NCBI RefSeq assembly: GCF_015533855.1
Contig: NZ_AP024154.1
Location: forward strand, 189,001-253,000
Length of the DNA: 64,000 nt
Direction: 5' to 3'
DNA from: Echinicola sp. 20G
Lineage (GTDB): Bacteria; Bacteroidota; Bacteroidia; Cytophagales; Cyclobacteriaceae
Position 1 is the stretch's first letter; each line of letters begins with the position of its first letter. Position numbers and translations under genes: made by a program. Positions 46,849 through 59,477 of this stretch are shown piece after piece. The notes under the pieces are model-generated. The model had not been told where the DNA came from. It worked only from the letters and a program-made list of their open reading frames with translations, and searched no databases.

Positions 46849-47154
46849 TCAAACTTTGATCTCTACATCAACACCACTTGGAAGTTCGATTTTCATCAAA
46901 GCATCCACAGTTTTGGAGCTATTAGAATAGATATCTACCAATCTTTTGTAAGTACACAATTGGTATTGGTCTCTTGCCTTCTTGTTTACGTGAGGTGATT
47001 TCAACACCGTAAACTTTTCTTTCTTAGTAGGCAATGGAATTGGACCAACCACAACCGCACCTGTAGTTTTCACAGCTTTCACGATCTTTTCTGATGACTT
47101 GTCCACCAAAGTGTGATCGTAAGACTTAAGTTTTATTCTTATTTTCTGATTCAT
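46849..47154 (-). CDS. rpsJ: 30S ribosomal protein S10 / NusE
   Basis: This 101-residue protein is both an S10 ribosomal protein and the NusE link to NusG. The signature is [30 protein letters not shown]. It closes the str operon, 11 bases after fusA, and is followed by a terminator, so it is split from rplC and the rest of the S10 cluster. Confidence 0.98.
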   Translation of the reverse strand: MNQKIRIKLKSYDHTLVDKSSEKIVKAVKTTGAVVVGPIPLPTKKEKFTVLKSPHVNKKARDQYQLCTYKRLVDIYSNSSKTVDALMKIELPSGVDVEIKV

Positions 47155-47165
47155 TTCTTTTAAGT

Positions 47166-49286
47166 TTAGGCTTTAGCTCCTTTCACTTCGGCGATAACAC
47201 CTTCAGCGATATTGTTTGGAACAGGCTCATAATGAGAGAATGTCAATGAGGCAGTTGCTCTACCTGATGAAATTGTTCTAAGGTCAGTGATATAACCAAA
47301 CAACTCTGACAATGGTACAGCAGCTTTGATTACTGAAGAAGTACCTTTTGTATCCATACCTTTCATCAAACCTCTTCTTCTGTTCAAGTCACCAGTGATA
47401 GGACCTGTGTACTCATCTGGAGTAACCACATCTACTGACATTACTGGTTCAAGTAACTGAGGCTTGGCTTTCTTAGCAGCTTCCTTAAATCCAAGTCTTG
47501 CTGCCAATTCAAATGAAAGGGCATCAGAATCGACATCGTGGAAGGAACCGTGGAAAAGTCTAACTCTCATAGCCTCAACAGGGTATCCTGCCAATGGACC
47601 ATTCTTCATAGCCTCTTGGAAACCTTTCTGCACAGCAGGGATAAATTCCTTAGGAATAACACCACCCACAATACCATTAACGAATTCCAAACCTGGCTTG
47701 ATTTCTCCTGTCTCAGGATCAGCTTCTTTTGGTCCCAATTCGAATACGATATCGGCAAACTTACCTTTACCACCAGACTGCTTCTTATAAACTTCCTTAT
47801 GCTCTACATTTCCGAACAAAGCTTCTTTATAAGCAACCTGAGGAGCACCTTGGTTTACCTCTACTTTAAATTCTCTCTTCAGACGATCCATAATGATATC
47901 AAGGTGAAGTTCACCCATACCTCTTAGGATAGTCTGACCGGTTTCATGATCTGTATTTACCTGCAAGGTAGGATCTTCTTCTACCAATTTGGCTACAGCC
48001 ATACCCAACTTGTCAACGTCAGCTTGAGTCTTAGGCTCAATAGCATAACCGATAACAGGCTCAGGGAAAATCATGGATTCCAATACAACTTTGCGGTTTT
48101 CAGCACAAAGTGTATCACCAGTCTTAATATCTTTAAATCCAACTACCGCACCGATATCACCAGCTTCTAGTCGTTCGATTTGATTTTGTTTGTTAGCGTG
48201 CATCTGGAACACACGAGAAATACGCTCTTTGTTTCCAGAACGGCTATTGAATACATAAGAACCAGACTCTAATACACCAGAGTAAGCTCTTACAAAACAA
48301 AGACGACCTACGAATGGGTCAGTAGCAATTTTAAAAGCTAGACCAGCAAAAGGTTCGTTTCTATCTGGAGCGATAGAAATTTCTTTATCTTCATCTTCAA
48401 GATCGTGAGCGATGACGTTATCCTTATCCAAAGGAGAAGGAAGCAACTCCATCACCAAGTCAAGCATGGTCTGCACACCTTTGTTTTTGAAAGAAGATCC
48501 ACAAACCATAGGAACGATCTTCATATCGATTACAGCCTTTCTTAGGGCAGTAAGAATTTCTTCCTCTGTAATAGAGTTTGAATCCTCAAAGAATTTCTCC
48601 ATCAAAGACTCATCATACTCTGCTACAGCCTCCAATAAATGCTCTCTCCACTCAGCTGTCTCTTCCAAAAGATCTTCTGGAATCGGCACCTCTTCGAAAG
48701 TCATTCCAAAATCATCTTCATTCCAAACGATTGCCCGGTTGTTGATCAAATCAACTACACCTTTGAACTTGTCTTCTGAACCGATTGGGATTTGCAAAGG
48801 AACTGCATAGCTACCTAGCATTTCCTTTACTTGTTTACATACGTCAAGGAAGTTAGCACCAGCACGGTCCATTTTATTAACGAAACCGATACGGGCTACT
48901 TTATAATTATCAGCTAGTCTCCAGTTAGTTTCTGATTGAGGCTCAACACCATCAACCGCACTAAATAAAAACACAAGACCATCCAATACCCTTAGTGAAC
49001 GGTTAACTTCTACTGTAAAGTCAACGTGACCTGGGGTATCAATGATGTTGATTTGATATTTTTTATCTCTGTATGGCCAGAAAACAGTAGTCGCAGCAGA
49101 AGTAATGGTAATACCTCTTTCTTGCTCCTGAGCCATCCAGTCCATTGTAGCTGCACCATCATGCACCTCACCAATTTTGTGGGATACACCAGAGTAAAAA
49201 AGAATACGCTCTGTGGTGGTGGTTTTTCCGGCATCGATGTGGGCAGCGATACCAATGTTTCTTGTTAATTTTAAATCTCTTGCCAT
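47166..49286 (-). CDS. fusA: Elongation factor G
   Basis: This 706-residue translocase GTPase has the P-loop [12 protein letters not shown], the G2/G3 region with RGITITSAA and DTPGHVDF, and NKMDRAGA (G4). Domains II-V follow to the end. It lies between rpsG and rpsJ. No second EF-G gene or fusidic-acid protein is in the window. Confidence 0.98.
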   Translation of the reverse strand: MARDLKLTRNIGIAAHIDAGKTTTTERILFYSGVSHKIGEVHDGAATMDWMAQEQERGITITSAATTVFWPYRDKKYQINIIDTPGHVDFTVEVNRSLRVLDGLVFLFSAVDGVEPQSETNWRLADNYKVARIGFVNKMDRAGANFLDVCKQVKEMLGSYAVPLQIPIGSEDKFKGVVDLINNRAIVWNEDDFGMTFEEVPIPEDLLEETAEWREHLLEAVAEYDESLMEKFFEDSNSITEEEILTALRKAVIDMKIVPMVCGSSFKNKGVQTMLDLVMELLPSPLDKDNVIAHDLEDEDKEISIAPDRNEPFAGLAFKIATDPFVGRLCFVRAYSGVLESGSYVFNSRSGNKERISRVFQMHANKQNQIERLEAGDIGAVVGFKDIKTGDTLCAENRKVVLESMIFPEPVIGYAIEPKTQADVDKLGMAVAKLVEEDPTLQVNTDHETGQTILRGMGELHLDIIMDRLKREFKVEVNQGAPQVAYKEALFGNVEHKEVYKKQSGGKGKFADIVFELGPKEADPETGEIKPGLEFVNGIVGGVIPKEFIPAVQKGFQEAMKNGPLAGYPVEAMRVRLFHGSFHDVDSDALSFELAARLGFKEAAKKAKPQLLEPVMSVDVVTPDEYTGPITGDLNRRRGLMKGMDTKGTSSVIKAAVPLSELFGYITDLRTISSGRATASLTFSHYEPVPNNIAEGVIAEVKGAKA

Positions 49287-49292
49287 CTTGTA

Positions 49293-49760
49293 TTAAAATC
49301 TAAAATGTGAGAATGCTTTGTTGGCTTCTGCCATTCTGTGGGTATCGTCCTTCTTCTTAACAGCGGCACCTTCACCTTTAGAAGCAGCTATGATTTCACC
49401 AGCAAGTCTGTCCATCATAGTTTTTTCACCTCTTTTTCTGGCAAAAGTTATCATCCACTTGATACCTAGTGATGTTTTTCTTTCAGGTCTTACCTCCATC
49501 GGTACCTGGAAAGTAGCTCCCCCAACTCTACGACTCTTCACCTCTACAGATGGAGTAATATTGTTAAGCGCTTTCTTCCAAACCTCAAGACCATTCTCAC
49601 CCAACTTCTCTTCTACTTTCTCAACAGCATCGTAGAAAATTCTGTAAGCAATACTCTTCTTCCCATCTACCATAAGACAGTTAACGAACTTGGTCACCAA
49701 AGTATCATTGAACTTCGGATCAGGAAGAATATATCTCTTTTTTGGTTTCGCTTTTCTCAT
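49293..49760 (-). CDS. rpsG: 30S ribosomal protein S7
   Basis: This 155-residue head-nucleating protein starts [17 protein letters not shown], with [19 protein letters not shown] as signature. It lies between rpsL and fusA. Confidence 0.98.
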   Translation of the reverse strand: MRKAKPKKRYILPDPKFNDTLVTKFVNCLMVDGKKSIAYRIFYDAVEKVEEKLGENGLEVWKKALNNITPSVEVKSRRVGGATFQVPMEVRPERKTSLGIKWMITFARKRGEKTMMDRLAGEIIAASKGEGAAVKKKDDTHRMAEANKAFSHFRF

Positions 49761-49782
49761 TGTTCTGTTTGTTTTCTAATAA

Positions 49783-50163
49783 TTATTTCTTGTCCTTAGG
49801 ACGTTTCGCACCGTACTTGGAGCGACCTTGCTTACGGTCTTTTACTCCTGCAGTATCCAATGCACCACGGATGATGTGATAACGCACACCTGGAAGATCC
49901 TTCACACGACCACCTCTAATCAATACGATAGAGTGCTCTTGCAAATTGTGTCCTTCTCCTGGAATGTAAGCGTTCACTTCTTTTCCATTTGTCAATCTAA
50001 CCCTGGCTACTTTTCTCATTGCCGAGTTAGGCTTCTTTGGTGTAGTCGTATACACCCTGGTACAAACACCCCTTCTTTGAGGACAAGCATCCAAAGCTCT
50101 TGACTTGGATTTTGACTCTAGAGTAGTTCTACCTTTTCTAACTAACTGTTGTATAGTAGGCAT
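49783..50163 (-). CDS. rpsL: 30S ribosomal protein S12
   Basis: This 126-residue decoding-centre protein has both streptomycin-region lysines in wild-type form (TPKKPNSA and RVKDLPGVR). It opens the str operon rpsL-rpsG-fusA-rpsJ, 45 bases after a full-consensus promoter. Confidence 0.98.
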   Translation of the reverse strand: MPTIQQLVRKGRTTLESKSKSRALDACPQRRGVCTRVYTTTPKKPNSAMRKVARVRLTNGKEVNAYIPGEGHNLQEHSIVLIRGGRVKDLPGVRYHIIRGALDTAGVKDRKQGRSKYGAKRPKDKK

Positions 50164-50208
50164 TAACTGAAAATTTATTTACTTCTTTAACATATGAAAT
50201 TTGGACTG

Positions 50209-50239
50209 CAAAGGTAATCAAATAGGTAAAACAAACAAA
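50209..50239 (-). promoter_or_regulatory. Promoter of the str operon (rpsL-rpsG-fusA-rpsJ)
   Basis: TTTG (50239-50236), a 19-base spacer and TACCTTTG (50216-50209) match the consensus on the minus strand. The downstream TTTGCAGTCC is the same as at the rplC promoter. Confidence 0.82.
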
Positions 50240-50259
50240 ATTAACAGGTTATATTTTAA

Positions 50260-50589
50260 TTAAGCCTCTCCTAATGTCCCTCCAAAATTCATTGGGAACT
50301 CTGGAGTTTCAGTACCTGATTCAATTTTACCAAATGCATTCTCGTACTTATCTATATTATCTTTTAAGGCAGACAATAACCTTTTCGCATGATCAGGAGT
50401 CATGATGATCCTTGATTTCACCTTGGCTTTCGGCACACCTGGCATCAACCGAATGAAATCTATGACAAACTCAGAGTTGGAATGAGCAATCATTGCCAAA
50501 TTAGAATAGATACCTTCTGCTACTTCCTCCGACAGCTCTACATTGATCTGCTGATTGCTTGGCCTTTTTTCGTCTTTATTATCTTCCAT
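50260..50589 (-). CDS. DUF3467 family protein
   Basis: This 109-residue protein matches DUF3467. The core has NVELSEEVAEGIYSNLAMIAHSNSEFVIDFIRLMPGVPKAKVKSRIIMTP, then HAKRLLSALKDNI. The fold looks alpha/beta and cytoplasmic, with no signal peptide. Members commonly sit beside RNA polymerase genes in Bacteroidota, but their role is unknown to me. Here the gene begins 15 bases after the rpoC terminator hairpin, and no promoter box fits in between, so it probably depends on read-through from rpoBC or a promoter inside rpoC. Confidence 0.88.
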   Translation of the reverse strand: MEDNKDEKRPSNQQINVELSEEVAEGIYSNLAMIAHSNSEFVIDFIRLMPGVPKAKVKSRIIMTPDHAKRLLSALKDNIDKYENAFGKIESGTETPEFPMNFGGTLGEA

Positions 50590-50599
50590 TATTACCTCA

Positions 50600-50634
50600 A
50601 TTAAAAAAGGCCTGTATAAAAACAGGCCTTTTGT
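50600..50634 (-). terminator. Intrinsic terminator between rpoC and the DUF3467 gene
   Basis: An 11-bp stem (50605-50615 with 50622-50632) ends in a U-rich tract on the minus strand, 20 bases after the rpoC stop. Confidence 0.88.
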
Positions 50635-50652
50635 ATAAAGCTTAATTCAAAA

Positions 50653-53600
50653 TTACTTTACGGCTTCTTTTGTCTTGCGAGCACCTTTCTCCTTTTCAGT
50701 AGAGGATAGTCTTTCATAATCCTCTTTGGAACCTACAATGATATCTTTGAAATATCGCTGTCCAGTACCTGCTGGAATCAAGTGACCTACAATCACATTT
50801 TCTTTCAGACCGAGTAACTCATCACGCTTACCTCTGATGGCAGCTTCACTCAATACCTTAGTAGTTTCCTGGAAGGAAGCTGCTGAGATAAAGCTTTCAG
50901 TTCCCAAAGAGGAAGCTGTAATACCTTGAAGGGTTGGTTTAGATACCGCTGTTTCAGCATCTCTCACCTGTACCAATTTCAAGTCTTTACGCTTCAAGCT
51001 TGAATTCTCATCTCTAAGCCTTCTAGCTGTGATGATCATACCTGCTTTCAGGGTGGCAGAATCTCCTGGTTCCATGACAACTTTCTTATCAAGAATATTG
51101 TCATTTTCCTCACGGAAAGCCCACTTGTCAACTACTTGACCTTGAAGGAATCCAGTGTCGCCTGCATCAAGGATTTCAACTTTCTGCATCATTTGACTTA
51201 CAATCACCTCAATGTGCTTATCGTTGATTTTCACACCTTGTAGTCGGTATACTTCCTGAATCTCATTCACCAAATATTCCTGAACTGCCGTTGGCCCTTT
51301 GATTGAAAGGATATCATTTGGTGTAATAGCTCCATCAGACAATGCCTCACCAGCTCTGATAAAGTCATTCTCCTGAACCAAGATGTGCTTAGAAAGAGAA
51401 ACCATGTAACGCTTCTTCACACCATCCTTAGATTCAATAAAGATTTCACGGTTACCACGTTTGATACCTCCATAGGTTACCACACCATCAATTTCAGAAA
51501 CTACTGCAGGATTTGATGGATTACGCGCTTCGAATAGTTCGGTTACCCTTGGAAGACCACCGGTAATATCTCTTGTTTTACCTACAGAACGAGGGATTTT
51601 AACAAGAATTTGACCAGCCCTTACTTTATCTCCTTCTTCCACTGCCAAGTGAGCTCCTACTGGAATGTTATATCCTTTGGTCTCCTCACCATAGTTTACC
51701 ACTACAGCAGGGTTTTTGGTTTTATCTTTAGTATCGATAATTACTTTCTCTCTATAGCCAGTTTGATCATCGGCTACTTCCTTGTAAGTAATACCTTCAA
51801 TAATCGAATCAAATGAAACCTCTCCATCAAATTCGGAAAGAATCACGGCATTATATGGATCCCAAGTACATAATGAATCTCCCTTACCAATCTTCTGACC
51901 ATTCTTAACATTAAGTATCGCACCATAAGGAACGTGGTTAGACACCAAAGTCTTACCAGACTTAACGTCATTGATCTTGATCTCACCAGATCTACCCATA
52001 ACGATAGATACAGGATCTCCATCTTTATTGGTGGAGTCAATCCATCTTAGCTCTTCCTCAAACTCAACAACACCTTCAAACTTGGCATTAATACTAGCTT
52101 CCACGGAAATGTTTGAAGCTGTACCACCAACGTGGAACGTTCTCAATGTAAGCTGTGTACCTGGTTCACCGATTGATTGTGCAGCGATAACCCCTACAGA
52201 TTCTCCGTTTTGAACAATATTACCTGTCGTTAGGTTTCTACCATAACACTTGGTACAAACTCCTCTTCTTGATTCACAAGTCAATACAGACCTGATCTCA
52301 ACTTCCTCAACTGCAGATTCATCCACAATCTTGGCTAACTCATCAGTAATCTCTTGTCCTGATTGGATAATCACTTCTTCAGTAATAGGATCAATCACAT
52401 CATGAACAGAAACCCTACCAACAATACGCTCAGAAAGTGGTTCTACAATCTCATCATTATCTTTCAAGGCTTGAACTACAAGACCTCTCAAAGTACCACA
52501 GTCTTCTTCTGATACAATTACATCCTGAGCAACATCTACCAATCTTCTGGTCAAATAACCAGCATCGGCTGTTTTCAAGGCTGTATCGGCCAGACCTTTA
52601 CGGGCACCGTGGGTAGAGATAAAGTACTCCAATACATCTAGCCCCTCTTTAAAGTTGGAAAGGATTGGGTTTTCAATGATTTCACCAACAGAACCTTGAA
52701 GGTTTTTCTGTGGCTTGGCCATCAATCCCCTCATACCACCTAGCTGACGAATCTGTTCTCTCGAACCCCTTGCACCTGAGTGCATCATCATATAGATCGC
52801 ATTGAATCCTTGCTTATCATCCTCCATCTGCTTCATCAAAATGTTGGTCAGATTAGAGTTTGTTCTGGTCCAGATATCAATTACTTGGTTGTAACGCTCA
52901 TTGTCTGTGATCAGACCCATCAAATAGTTGTTCCATACTTGATCTACCTCATCTTTTGCTTTGGTGATCAATGGCTCCTTATCTTCAGGAATAATCACAT
53001 CATTAAGTCCCATTGATAGGCCACCTTGGTAGGCCATCTGGAATCCAAGATGCTTGATATCATCCAAGAATTGGGCACTTCGAGCAATACCACATATTTT
53101 AACAACTTCAGCAATGATCTGCTGCAGTTTTTTCTTAGTCAACAATTCGTTTACATACCCAACTTCCTCAGGCACGAACTGGTTAAAGATCAATCTACCT
53201 GCAACGGTGTCAATAATCTTCTCTACTAGAGAACCATCTGCTTCCCTTACAGTTACTTTACACTTGATCAAGGCATGCTGAGAAATAACTCCTTCGTTCA
53301 AGGCAATCACAACATCTTCCTCACCATAGAAAGTCATACCTTCACCTGCTACAGGTAATTCTGGAGTAGACTTTCTGCCTTTGGTCACATAGTATAGACC
53401 CAAAACCATATCCTGAGAAGGTACAGTAATAGGAGCACCATTGGCAGGGTTAAGGATGTTATGCGAAGAAAGCATCAAGGTAGACGCCTCCAAAATCGCT
53501 TCATGTCCAAGTGGTACGTGAACAGCCATCTGGTCACCATCGAAATCGGCGTTGAATGCTGTACATACCAATGGGTGAAGCTGGATAGCTTTTCCTTCTA

Positions 53601-54966
53601 TCAATTTAGGTTGGAAAGCCTGAATACCCAGTCTGTGAAGTGTTGGAGCACGGTTTAGCAATACAGGGTGTCCTTTCAATACATTTTCAAGGATATCCCA
53701 TACTACCGGGTCTTTTCTGTCAACAATCTTTTTGGCAGATTTTACAGTCTTAACAATACCTCTTTCGATCAGCTTTCTGATAATAAAAGGTTTGAAAAGT
53801 TCTGCTGCCATATTCTTAGGCAAACCACATTCGTGAAGTTTCAATTCAGGTCCTACCACGATTACTGAACGACCGGAGTAATCCACACGCTTACCAAGCA
53901 AGTTTTGACGGAAACGTCCTTGCTTTCCTTTAAGCATGTCAGATAAAGACTTCAGGGCCCTGTTACCATCAGACCTTACAGCATTTACCTTTCTTGAGTT
54001 ATCAAACAAGGAATCTACTGCCTCCTGAAGCATCCTCTTCTCATTTCGAAGGATTACTTCAGGAGCTTTGATATCGATCAATCTTTTCAGACGGTTGTTT
54101 CTAATGATTACCCTTCTATAAAGATCGTTCAAATCAGACGTGGCAAAACGTCCACCATCCAAAGGAACCAATGGTCTCAATTCCGGTGGAATCACAGGAA
54201 CCATTCTTACCACCATCCACTCAGGACGGTTTTCAATCCTGGTTCTTGCATCTCTAAATGCCTCCACTACTTTCAAACGCTTCAAAGCTTCTGCTTTTCT
54301 TTGTTGAGAAGTATCGGTAGCAGCTTGGTGACGAAGGCTATAAGAAAGATCATCAAGATCTAGTCTTGACAACAACATTTCTATGGCTTCTGCACCCATT
54401 TTTGCGATGAACTTATTCGGATCATCATCATCAAGCATTTGGTTTTCTTTTGGAAGTTTATCCATAATATCCAAATACTCGTCTTCTGTCAAGAAATCCA
54501 GGTACTGTAGACCATCTTCAGCCTTGATACCCGCGTTGATGACAGCATATCTTTCGTAGTATACAATTTGATCCAGCTTCTTGGTAGGAAGACCTAGCAA
54601 GTAACCAATTTTGTTAGGAAGAGATTTGAAGTACCAGATATGCGCTACAGGAACCACCAATTCGATGTGTCCCATTCTTTCTCTACGCACTTTCTTTTCT
54701 GTAACCTCTACCCCACATCTGTCACAAATGATACCTTTATATCTTATGCGCTTATACTTACCACAATGACATTCCCAGTCCTTTACAGGCCCGAAAATTC
54801 GCTCACAGAATAGACCGCCCATTTCAGGCTTGTACGTTCTGTAATTGATGGTTTCAGGTTGGGTCACCTCACCATGAGAGCTATCCAGGATGGATTCCGG
54901 AGAAGCCAAACTAATAGTGACTCTGGAAAAGTCGTTGTTTAGTTTTTTGTTTTTTCTGAACGCCAT
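50653..54966 (-). CDS. rpoC: RNA polymerase beta' subunit
   Basis: This 1437-residue catalytic subunit has the N-terminal zinc site ([20 protein letters not shown]), the active-site [12 protein letters not shown] with three Asp for Mg2+, and the second zinc site [14 protein letters not shown] use the ATG at 54966 ([14 protein letters not shown]); a frame 13 codons longer has no support. It follows rpoB by 51 bases. Confidence 0.98.
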   Translation of the reverse strand: MAFRKNKKLNNDFSRVTISLASPESILDSSHGEVTQPETINYRTYKPEMGGLFCERIFGPVKDWECHCGKYKRIRYKGIICDRCGVEVTEKKVRRERMGHIELVVPVAHIWYFKSLPNKIGYLLGLPTKKLDQIVYYERYAVINAGIKAEDGLQYLDFLTEDEYLDIMDKLPKENQMLDDDDPNKFIAKMGAEAIEMLLSRLDLDDLSYSLRHQAATDTSQQRKAEALKRLKVVEAFRDARTRIENRPEWMVVRMVPVIPPELRPLVPLDGGRFATSDLNDLYRRVIIRNNRLKRLIDIKAPEVILRNEKRMLQEAVDSLFDNSRKVNAVRSDGNRALKSLSDMLKGKQGRFRQNLLGKRVDYSGRSVIVVGPELKLHECGLPKNMAAELFKPFIIRKLIERGIVKTVKSAKKIVDRKDPVVWDILENVLKGHPVLLNRAPTLHRLGIQAFQPKLIEGKAIQLHPLVCTAFNADFDGDQMAVHVPLGHEAILEASTLMLSSHNILNPANGAPITVPSQDMVLGLYYVTKGRKSTPELPVAGEGMTFYGEEDVVIALNEGVISQHALIKCKVTVREADGSLVEKIIDTVAGRLIFNQFVPEEVGYVNELLTKKKLQQIIAEVVKICGIARSAQFLDDIKHLGFQMAYQGGLSMGLNDVIIPEDKEPLITKAKDEVDQVWNNYLMGLITDNERYNQVIDIWTRTNSNLTNILMKQMEDDKQGFNAIYMMMHSGARGSREQIRQLGGMRGLMAKPQKNLQGSVGEIIENPILSNFKEGLDVLEYFISTHGARKGLADTALKTADAGYLTRRLVDVAQDVIVSEEDCGTLRGLVVQALKDNDEIVEPLSERIVGRVSVHDVIDPITEEVIIQSGQEITDELAKIVDESAVEEVEIRSVLTCESRRGVCTKCYGRNLTTGNIVQNGESVGVIAAQSIGEPGTQLTLRTFHVGGTASNISVEASINAKFEGVVEFEEELRWIDSTNKDGDPVSIVMGRSGEIKINDVKSGKTLVSNHVPYGAILNVKNGQKIGKGDSLCTWDPYNAVILSEFDGEVSFDSIIEGITYKEVADDQTGYREKVIIDTKDKTKNPAVVVNYGEETKGYNIPVGAHLAVEEGDKVRAGQILVKIPRSVGKTRDITGGLPRVTELFEARNPSNPAVVSEIDGVVTYGGIKRGNREIFIESKDGVKKRYMVSLSKHILVQENDFIRAGEALSDGAITPNDILSIKGPTAVQEYLVNEIQEVYRLQGVKINDKHIEVIVSQMMQKVEILDAGDTGFLQGQVVDKWAFREENDNILDKKVVMEPGDSATLKAGMIITARRLRDENSSLKRKDLKLVQVRDAETAVSKPTLQGITASSLGTESFISAASFQETTKVLSEAAIRGKRDELLGLKENVIVGHLIPAGTGQRYFKDIIVGSKEDYERLSSTEKEKGARKTKEAVK

Positions 54967-55017
54967 AATATGTTTTGTGAGTATGTGAAGGGCCTTGCGG
55001 CCCAATTTGATCTAATT

Positions 55018-58000
55018 TTAGTCTAAAGTAATTTCAAGAGCCAAACCTCTCAATTCATGAACCAATACGTTGAATGATTCTGGAATATTAGGCTTAGGAA
55101 GGTTCTCTCCTTTTACGATAGACTCATAAGCTTTAGCTCTACCGATCACGTCATCAGACTTGACAGTTAGAATCTCTTGAAGCACGTGTGACGCACCGAA
55201 TGCTTCCAGTGCCCAAACTTCCATCTCCCCAAAACGCTGACCACCAAACTGGGCTTTACCACCCAATGGCTGTTGCGTAATCAATGAGTATGGTCCAATA
55301 GATCTGGCGTGCATCTTATCATCTACCAAGTGACCTAGCTTCAACATATAGGCTATACCTACTGTTACAGGCTGGTCAAACTTCTTACCTGAAAGGCCGT
55401 CATAAAGGTAAGTTCTTCCGAAGGAAGGCAAACCTGCCTTATCCAACTCAGCAGCTACTTCTTCTGTAGTAGCTCCATCAAAGATCGGAGTAGCATATTT
55501 CTTACCTAATTTTTGTCCTGCCCATGCAAGAACAGTTTCAAAGATCTGACCGATGTTCATACGTGAAGGTACCCCAAGTGGGTTAAGCACGATATCCATT
55601 GGTGTACCGTCTTCCAAGAAAGGCATGTCCTCATCACGAACAATCTTCGCCACAATACCTTTGTTACCGTGACGACCGGCCATCTTATCACCCACTTTCA
55701 GCTTACGCTTCTTAGCCACATAAACTTTAGCAAGTTGAACTATACCTGCTGGCAACTCATCACCAACTTCAAGAGTGAATTTATCTCTCTTGAACCTACC
55801 AGAAATTTCATTTCTAGTGTTGGTGTAGTTTTTCACCAATTGTTGGATCAAACTGTTTGTATGCTCATCATCAGTCCAATCATCCAAGATGATATCAGAA
55901 ATAAGGTTCGCTTCTTCCGGAACATTGTAATTACTCTCATCTCTGTAAGGGTTCTTAGCAGGGAACAAGTTATTCTCAATATTCTGATGGTTGAATTTTA
56001 CTCCTTTACTGATGATTTCATCACCAAATTTATGTTTCACACCTAGAGAAGTTTTTCCTTCTACGATGCTCAATAATTTGTTGATCATCTTAGCTCTAAC
56101 ACCAAGAAGTTCTTTGGTGTATTTCTGCTTCAATTTTTCAACTTCAGCCTTTGCTTTTGCTCTAAGGTCTTTATCCTTTTTAGGTCTTGCAAATAGTTTG
56201 GTTTCTATAACCACACCATTCAAAGATGGAGAAGCTTTCAATGAAGCATCTTTTACATCACCTGCTTTATCTCCAAAGATCGCTCTCAATAGCTTTTCTT
56301 CAGGAGTTGGGTCAGTCTCTCCTTTTGGAGTGATCTTACCTATGATGATGTCTCCTTCTTTTAGCTCAGCACCTATACGGATAATTCCGTTTTCGTCAAG
56401 GTTCTTAACAGCCTCTTCAGAAACGTTAGGAATCTCAGAAGTCAATTCTTCCTCGCCACGCTTGGTGTCCCTAACTTCAAGTTGGAATTCCTCAACGTGA
56501 ATGGAAGTAAAGATATCCTCTCTTACTACCCTTTCAGAAATTACAATTGCATCCTCAAAGTTGTACCCTTGCCAAGGCATGTAAGCCACCTTAAGGTTCT
56601 TACCAAGGGCCAATTCACCTTCATTGGTGGAATAACCTTCTACTAATACCTGACCTTTAGTAACCCTTTGTCCTTTCAGGACAAGAGGAGTCAAGTTAAT
56701 GGTAGTATCCTGGTTAGTTCTTCTGAACTTGATCAAGTCGTATGACTTGTACTCATCGCTGAAGTTAACCAACAGCTCATCATCGCTCAAATCGTACTTG
56801 ATAACGATTTTCTTCGCATCCACAAAATCAACTACACCATCTGCTTCAGCAATGATCAATGATCTTGAGTCAACAGCTGCTTTTGCTTCTAGTCCAGTCC
56901 CCACAATTGGAGACTCAGCTTTCAACAAAGGAACAGCTTGGCGTTGCATGTTGGATCCCATCAAGGCACGGTTGGCATCATCATGCTCCAAGAAAGGGAT
57001 CAATGATGCAGCAACAGATACAATTTGGTTAGGAGCAACGTCCATATAGCTAATTTCTTTTGGTTCCAACACAGGGAAGTCACCTTCGAACCTAGCTTTT
57101 ACACGGTCATTAACAAAAGTTCCGTCTGCTTCCAGCGGAGCATTTGCCTGAGCGATATTATTGTTATCTTCTTCTTCTGCAGTTAGGAATACGATATCTT
57201 CAGATTCCATACCTGCTTTTCCTTCCTTCACTTTTCTATATGGCGTTTCAAGGAATCCCATAGAGTTTACCTTGGCATGCACACAAAGTGAAGAAATCAA
57301 ACCAATGTTTGGTCCTTCCGGAGTTTCAATGGTACAAAGACGGCCATAGTGTGTATAGTGAACGTCACGCACCTCAAAACCGGCTCTTTCTCTGGATAAA
57401 CCACCAGGTCCCAATGCAGAAAGCCTACGTTTGTGAGTAAGCTCAGCGAGTGGGTTGGTCTGGTCCATAAACTGAGAAAGCTGGTTGGTACCAAAGAACG
57501 AGTTGATGACAGATGAAAGCGTTCTAGCGTTGATCAAATCAACTGGCTTAAAGTCTTCATTGTCCCTTACGTTCATACGCTCGCGAATAGTTCTAGCCAT
57601 TCTGGCAAGACCTACACCGAACTGGCTATATAACTGCTCCCCAACGGTTCTAACCCTTCTATTGCTCAAGTGGTCAATATCATCGACAACTGCTTTAGAG
57701 TTGATTAGTCCGATAAGGTATTTTACGATGTTAATAATATCTTCAGTAGTCAGAACGATTTTGTCTGAATCGATATCCAATCCAAGCTTTTTGTTAATTC
57801 TGTATCTACCTACTTCTCCTAAGTCATAACGCTTGTCAGAGAAGAACAAACCATGAATTACCTCTCTTGCAGTAGCTTCATCAGGTGCTTCAGTGTTTCT
57901 CAACTGTCGGTAAATTACCTCAACAGCTTCTTTTTCTGAGTTTGAATTATCTTTTTGGAGTGTATTATAGATGATAGAGTAGTCTGCAATATTAACATCA

Positions 58001-58893
58001 TCTCTATGGAGAATGATACTTTTAGCACCAGAGTCCAAGATCAACTCAATATCTTCTTCAGAAAGGATAGAATCTCTTTCTAGAAGGACTTCGTTTCTAT
58101 CAATTGAAACTACTTCACCAGTATCTTCATCCACAAAATCCTCTACCCAGGTTCTTAGTACACGGGCAGCTAATTTTCTTCCCACTACCTTCTGTAGTTT
58201 TGCCTTGCTGGATTCTACCTCTTCGGATAAACCGAAAAGATCCAAAATAGCTTTATCAGAACCATAACCTATGGCTCTCAGCAATGTGGTTACCGGAAAC
58301 TTTTTCTTCCTATCAATGTAAGCATACATTACATTGTTGATATCGGTAGCAAATTCTATCCAAGATCCTTTGAAAGGAATAATTCTGGCAGAATAAAGCT
58401 TGGTACCATTGGTATGCTTACTTTGAGCAAAGAAAACACCTGGCGAACGGTGCAACTGGGATACAATCACCCTTTCAGCTCCATTGATCACAAAAGAGCC
58501 TTTTTCGGTCATGTAGGGAAGGTTCCCTAAGAATACCTCCTGCTCGATTGTCTCAAAATCCTCATTGTCCTCATCAGAACACAACAAGCGAAGTTTTGCT
58601 TTCAACGGAACAGAGTAAGTCAATCCCCTGTCAATACATTCACCGACACTATATTTAGGCGGGTCTACTGTATAGTCAATAAATTCAAGAGTGAAATTTT
58701 CTCTGGAATCGCTAATCGGAAAATTCTCAGAGAACACCTTGAAAAGCCCATCCTGTCTCCTCTTCTCAGCAGGAGTATCCAATTGGAAAAAATCTTTGAA
58801 TGATTGCAACTGGATATCTAGGAAATCCGGATAGTCTTTGACTACCTTAATAGATGAGAAACTTTTCCTTTCGGTTTGATTCTGGATAGCCAA
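55018..58893 (-). CDS. rpoB: RNA polymerase beta subunit
   Basis: This 1291-residue subunit has the rifampicin region [20 protein letters not shown] in sensitive form, the switch region [11 protein letters not shown] and the C-terminal [20 protein letters not shown] 153-base spacer with three hairpins separates it from rplL, so rpoBC transcription is probably metered below that of L7/L12. Confidence 0.98.
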   Translation of the reverse strand: MAIQNQTERKSFSSIKVVKDYPDFLDIQLQSFKDFFQLDTPAEKRRQDGLFKVFSENFPISDSRENFTLEFIDYTVDPPKYSVGECIDRGLTYSVPLKAKLRLLCSDEDNEDFETIEQEVFLGNLPYMTEKGSFVINGAERVIVSQLHRSPGVFFAQSKHTNGTKLYSARIIPFKGSWIEFATDINNVMYAYIDRKKKFPVTTLLRAIGYGSDKAILDLFGLSEEVESSKAKLQKVVGRKLAARVLRTWVEDFVDEDTGEVVSIDRNEVLLERDSILSEEDIELILDSGAKSIILHRDDVNIADYSIIYNTLQKDNSNSEKEAVEVIYRQLRNTEAPDEATAREVIHGLFFSDKRYDLGEVGRYRINKKLGLDIDSDKIVLTTEDIINIVKYLIGLINSKAVVDDIDHLSNRRVRTVGEQLYSQFGVGLARMARTIRERMNVRDNEDFKPVDLINARTLSSVINSFFGTNQLSQFMDQTNPLAELTHKRRLSALGPGGLSRERAGFEVRDVHYTHYGRLCTIETPEGPNIGLISSLCVHAKVNSMGFLETPYRKVKEGKAGMESEDIVFLTAEEEDNNNIAQANAPLEADGTFVNDRVKARFEGDFPVLEPKEISYMDVAPNQIVSVAASLIPFLEHDDANRALMGSNMQRQAVPLLKAESPIVGTGLEAKAAVDSRSLIIAEADGVVDFVDAKKIVIKYDLSDDELLVNFSDEYKSYDLIKFRRTNQDTTINLTPLVLKGQRVTKGQVLVEGYSTNEGELALGKNLKVAYMPWQGYNFEDAIVISERVVREDIFTSIHVEEFQLEVRDTKRGEEELTSEIPNVSEEAVKNLDENGIIRIGAELKEGDIIIGKITPKGETDPTPEEKLLRAIFGDKAGDVKDASLKASPSLNGVVIETKLFARPKKDKDLRAKAKAEVEKLKQKYTKELLGVRAKMINKLLSIVEGKTSLGVKHKFGDEIISKGVKFNHQNIENNLFPAKNPYRDESNYNVPEEANLISDIILDDWTDDEHTNSLIQQLVKNYTNTRNEISGRFKRDKFTLEVGDELPAGIVQLAKVYVAKKRKLKVGDKMAGRHGNKGIVAKIVRDEDMPFLEDGTPMDIVLNPLGVPSRMNIGQIFETVLAWAGQKLGKKYATPIFDGATTEEVAAELDKAGLPSFGRTYLYDGLSGKKFDQPVTVGIAYMLKLGHLVDDKMHARSIGPYSLITQQPLGGKAQFGGQRFGEMEVWALEAFGASHVLQEILTVKSDDVIGRAKAYESIVKGENLPKPNIPESFNVLVHELRGLALEITLD

Positions 58894-58930
58894 GGCAGTA
58901 TATGTTTATAGTGATAATAAATAACTAAAT

Positions 58931-59008
58931 GCGGCAATTTCCGCTTAGAATAGTGCAATTTCCTGACTGTGCACAAACAGGAAAAGACCTGACTTAAAAG
59001 TCAGGTCT
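58931..59008 (-). terminator. Attenuator-like hairpin cluster between rplL and rpoB
   Basis: Three stems follow rplL in transcription order: an 11-bp terminator (59008-58998 with 58995-58985) followed by TTTT, a 7-bp stem (58984-58978 with 58965-58959) and a 4-bp GCGG/CCGC stem (58944-58931). The first could end part of the ribosomal-protein transcripts. Confidence 0.7.
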
Positions 59009-59046
59009 AATCAATAACCATCACCTATTAGATGAGGTTATTCAAA

Positions 59047-59424
59047 TTATTTAAGCTCTACTTCAGCACCAGCTTCCTCAAGTTGCTTCTTAAGTGCTTC
59101 AGCTTCGTCTTTTGCAATACCTTCTTTGATAGCCTTAGGAGCGCCGTCTACTACTTCTTTAGCTTCCTTAAGACCAAGGCCGGTCAATTCTTTAACCAAT
59201 TTAACTACTGCCAACTTCTGTCCACCAGCAGCTTTCAAGATCACGTCGAAAGAAGATTTTTCTTCTTCACCAGCACCTTCACCAGCACCACCAGCTACCA
59301 TTACTGGAGCAGCTGCGGCAGCAGGTTCGATACCATACTCGTCCTTCAATATTGCGGCTAATTCACTAACCTCTTTAACAGTCAAGTTAACTAACTGCTC
59401 AGCGAATGCTTTAAGATCTGCCAT
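59047..59424 (-). CDS. rplL: 50S ribosomal protein L7/L12
   Basis: This 125-residue stalk protein has the N-terminal dimerisation helices, an Ala/Gly/Glu-rich hinge (about 35-55) and the factor-binding C-terminal domain ([20 protein letters not shown]). It directly follows rplJ after 53 bases. Confidence 0.98.
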   Translation of the reverse strand: MADLKAFAEQLVNLTVKEVSELAAILKDEYGIEPAAAAAPVMVAGGAGEGAGEEEKSSFDVILKAAGGQKLAVVKLVKELTGLGLKEAKEVVDGAPKAIKEGIAKDEAEALKKQLEEAGAEVELK

Positions 59425-59477
59425 TGTATTATTATTTAAAATTAACTGATTTTTTTACTTAATTGATTTGAATGATA

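Noticed and set aside
54967..55005. N-terminal extension of rpoC by 13 codons
   Set aside because: The family starts at the internal ATG, and the extension lies in the rpoB-rpoC spacer.
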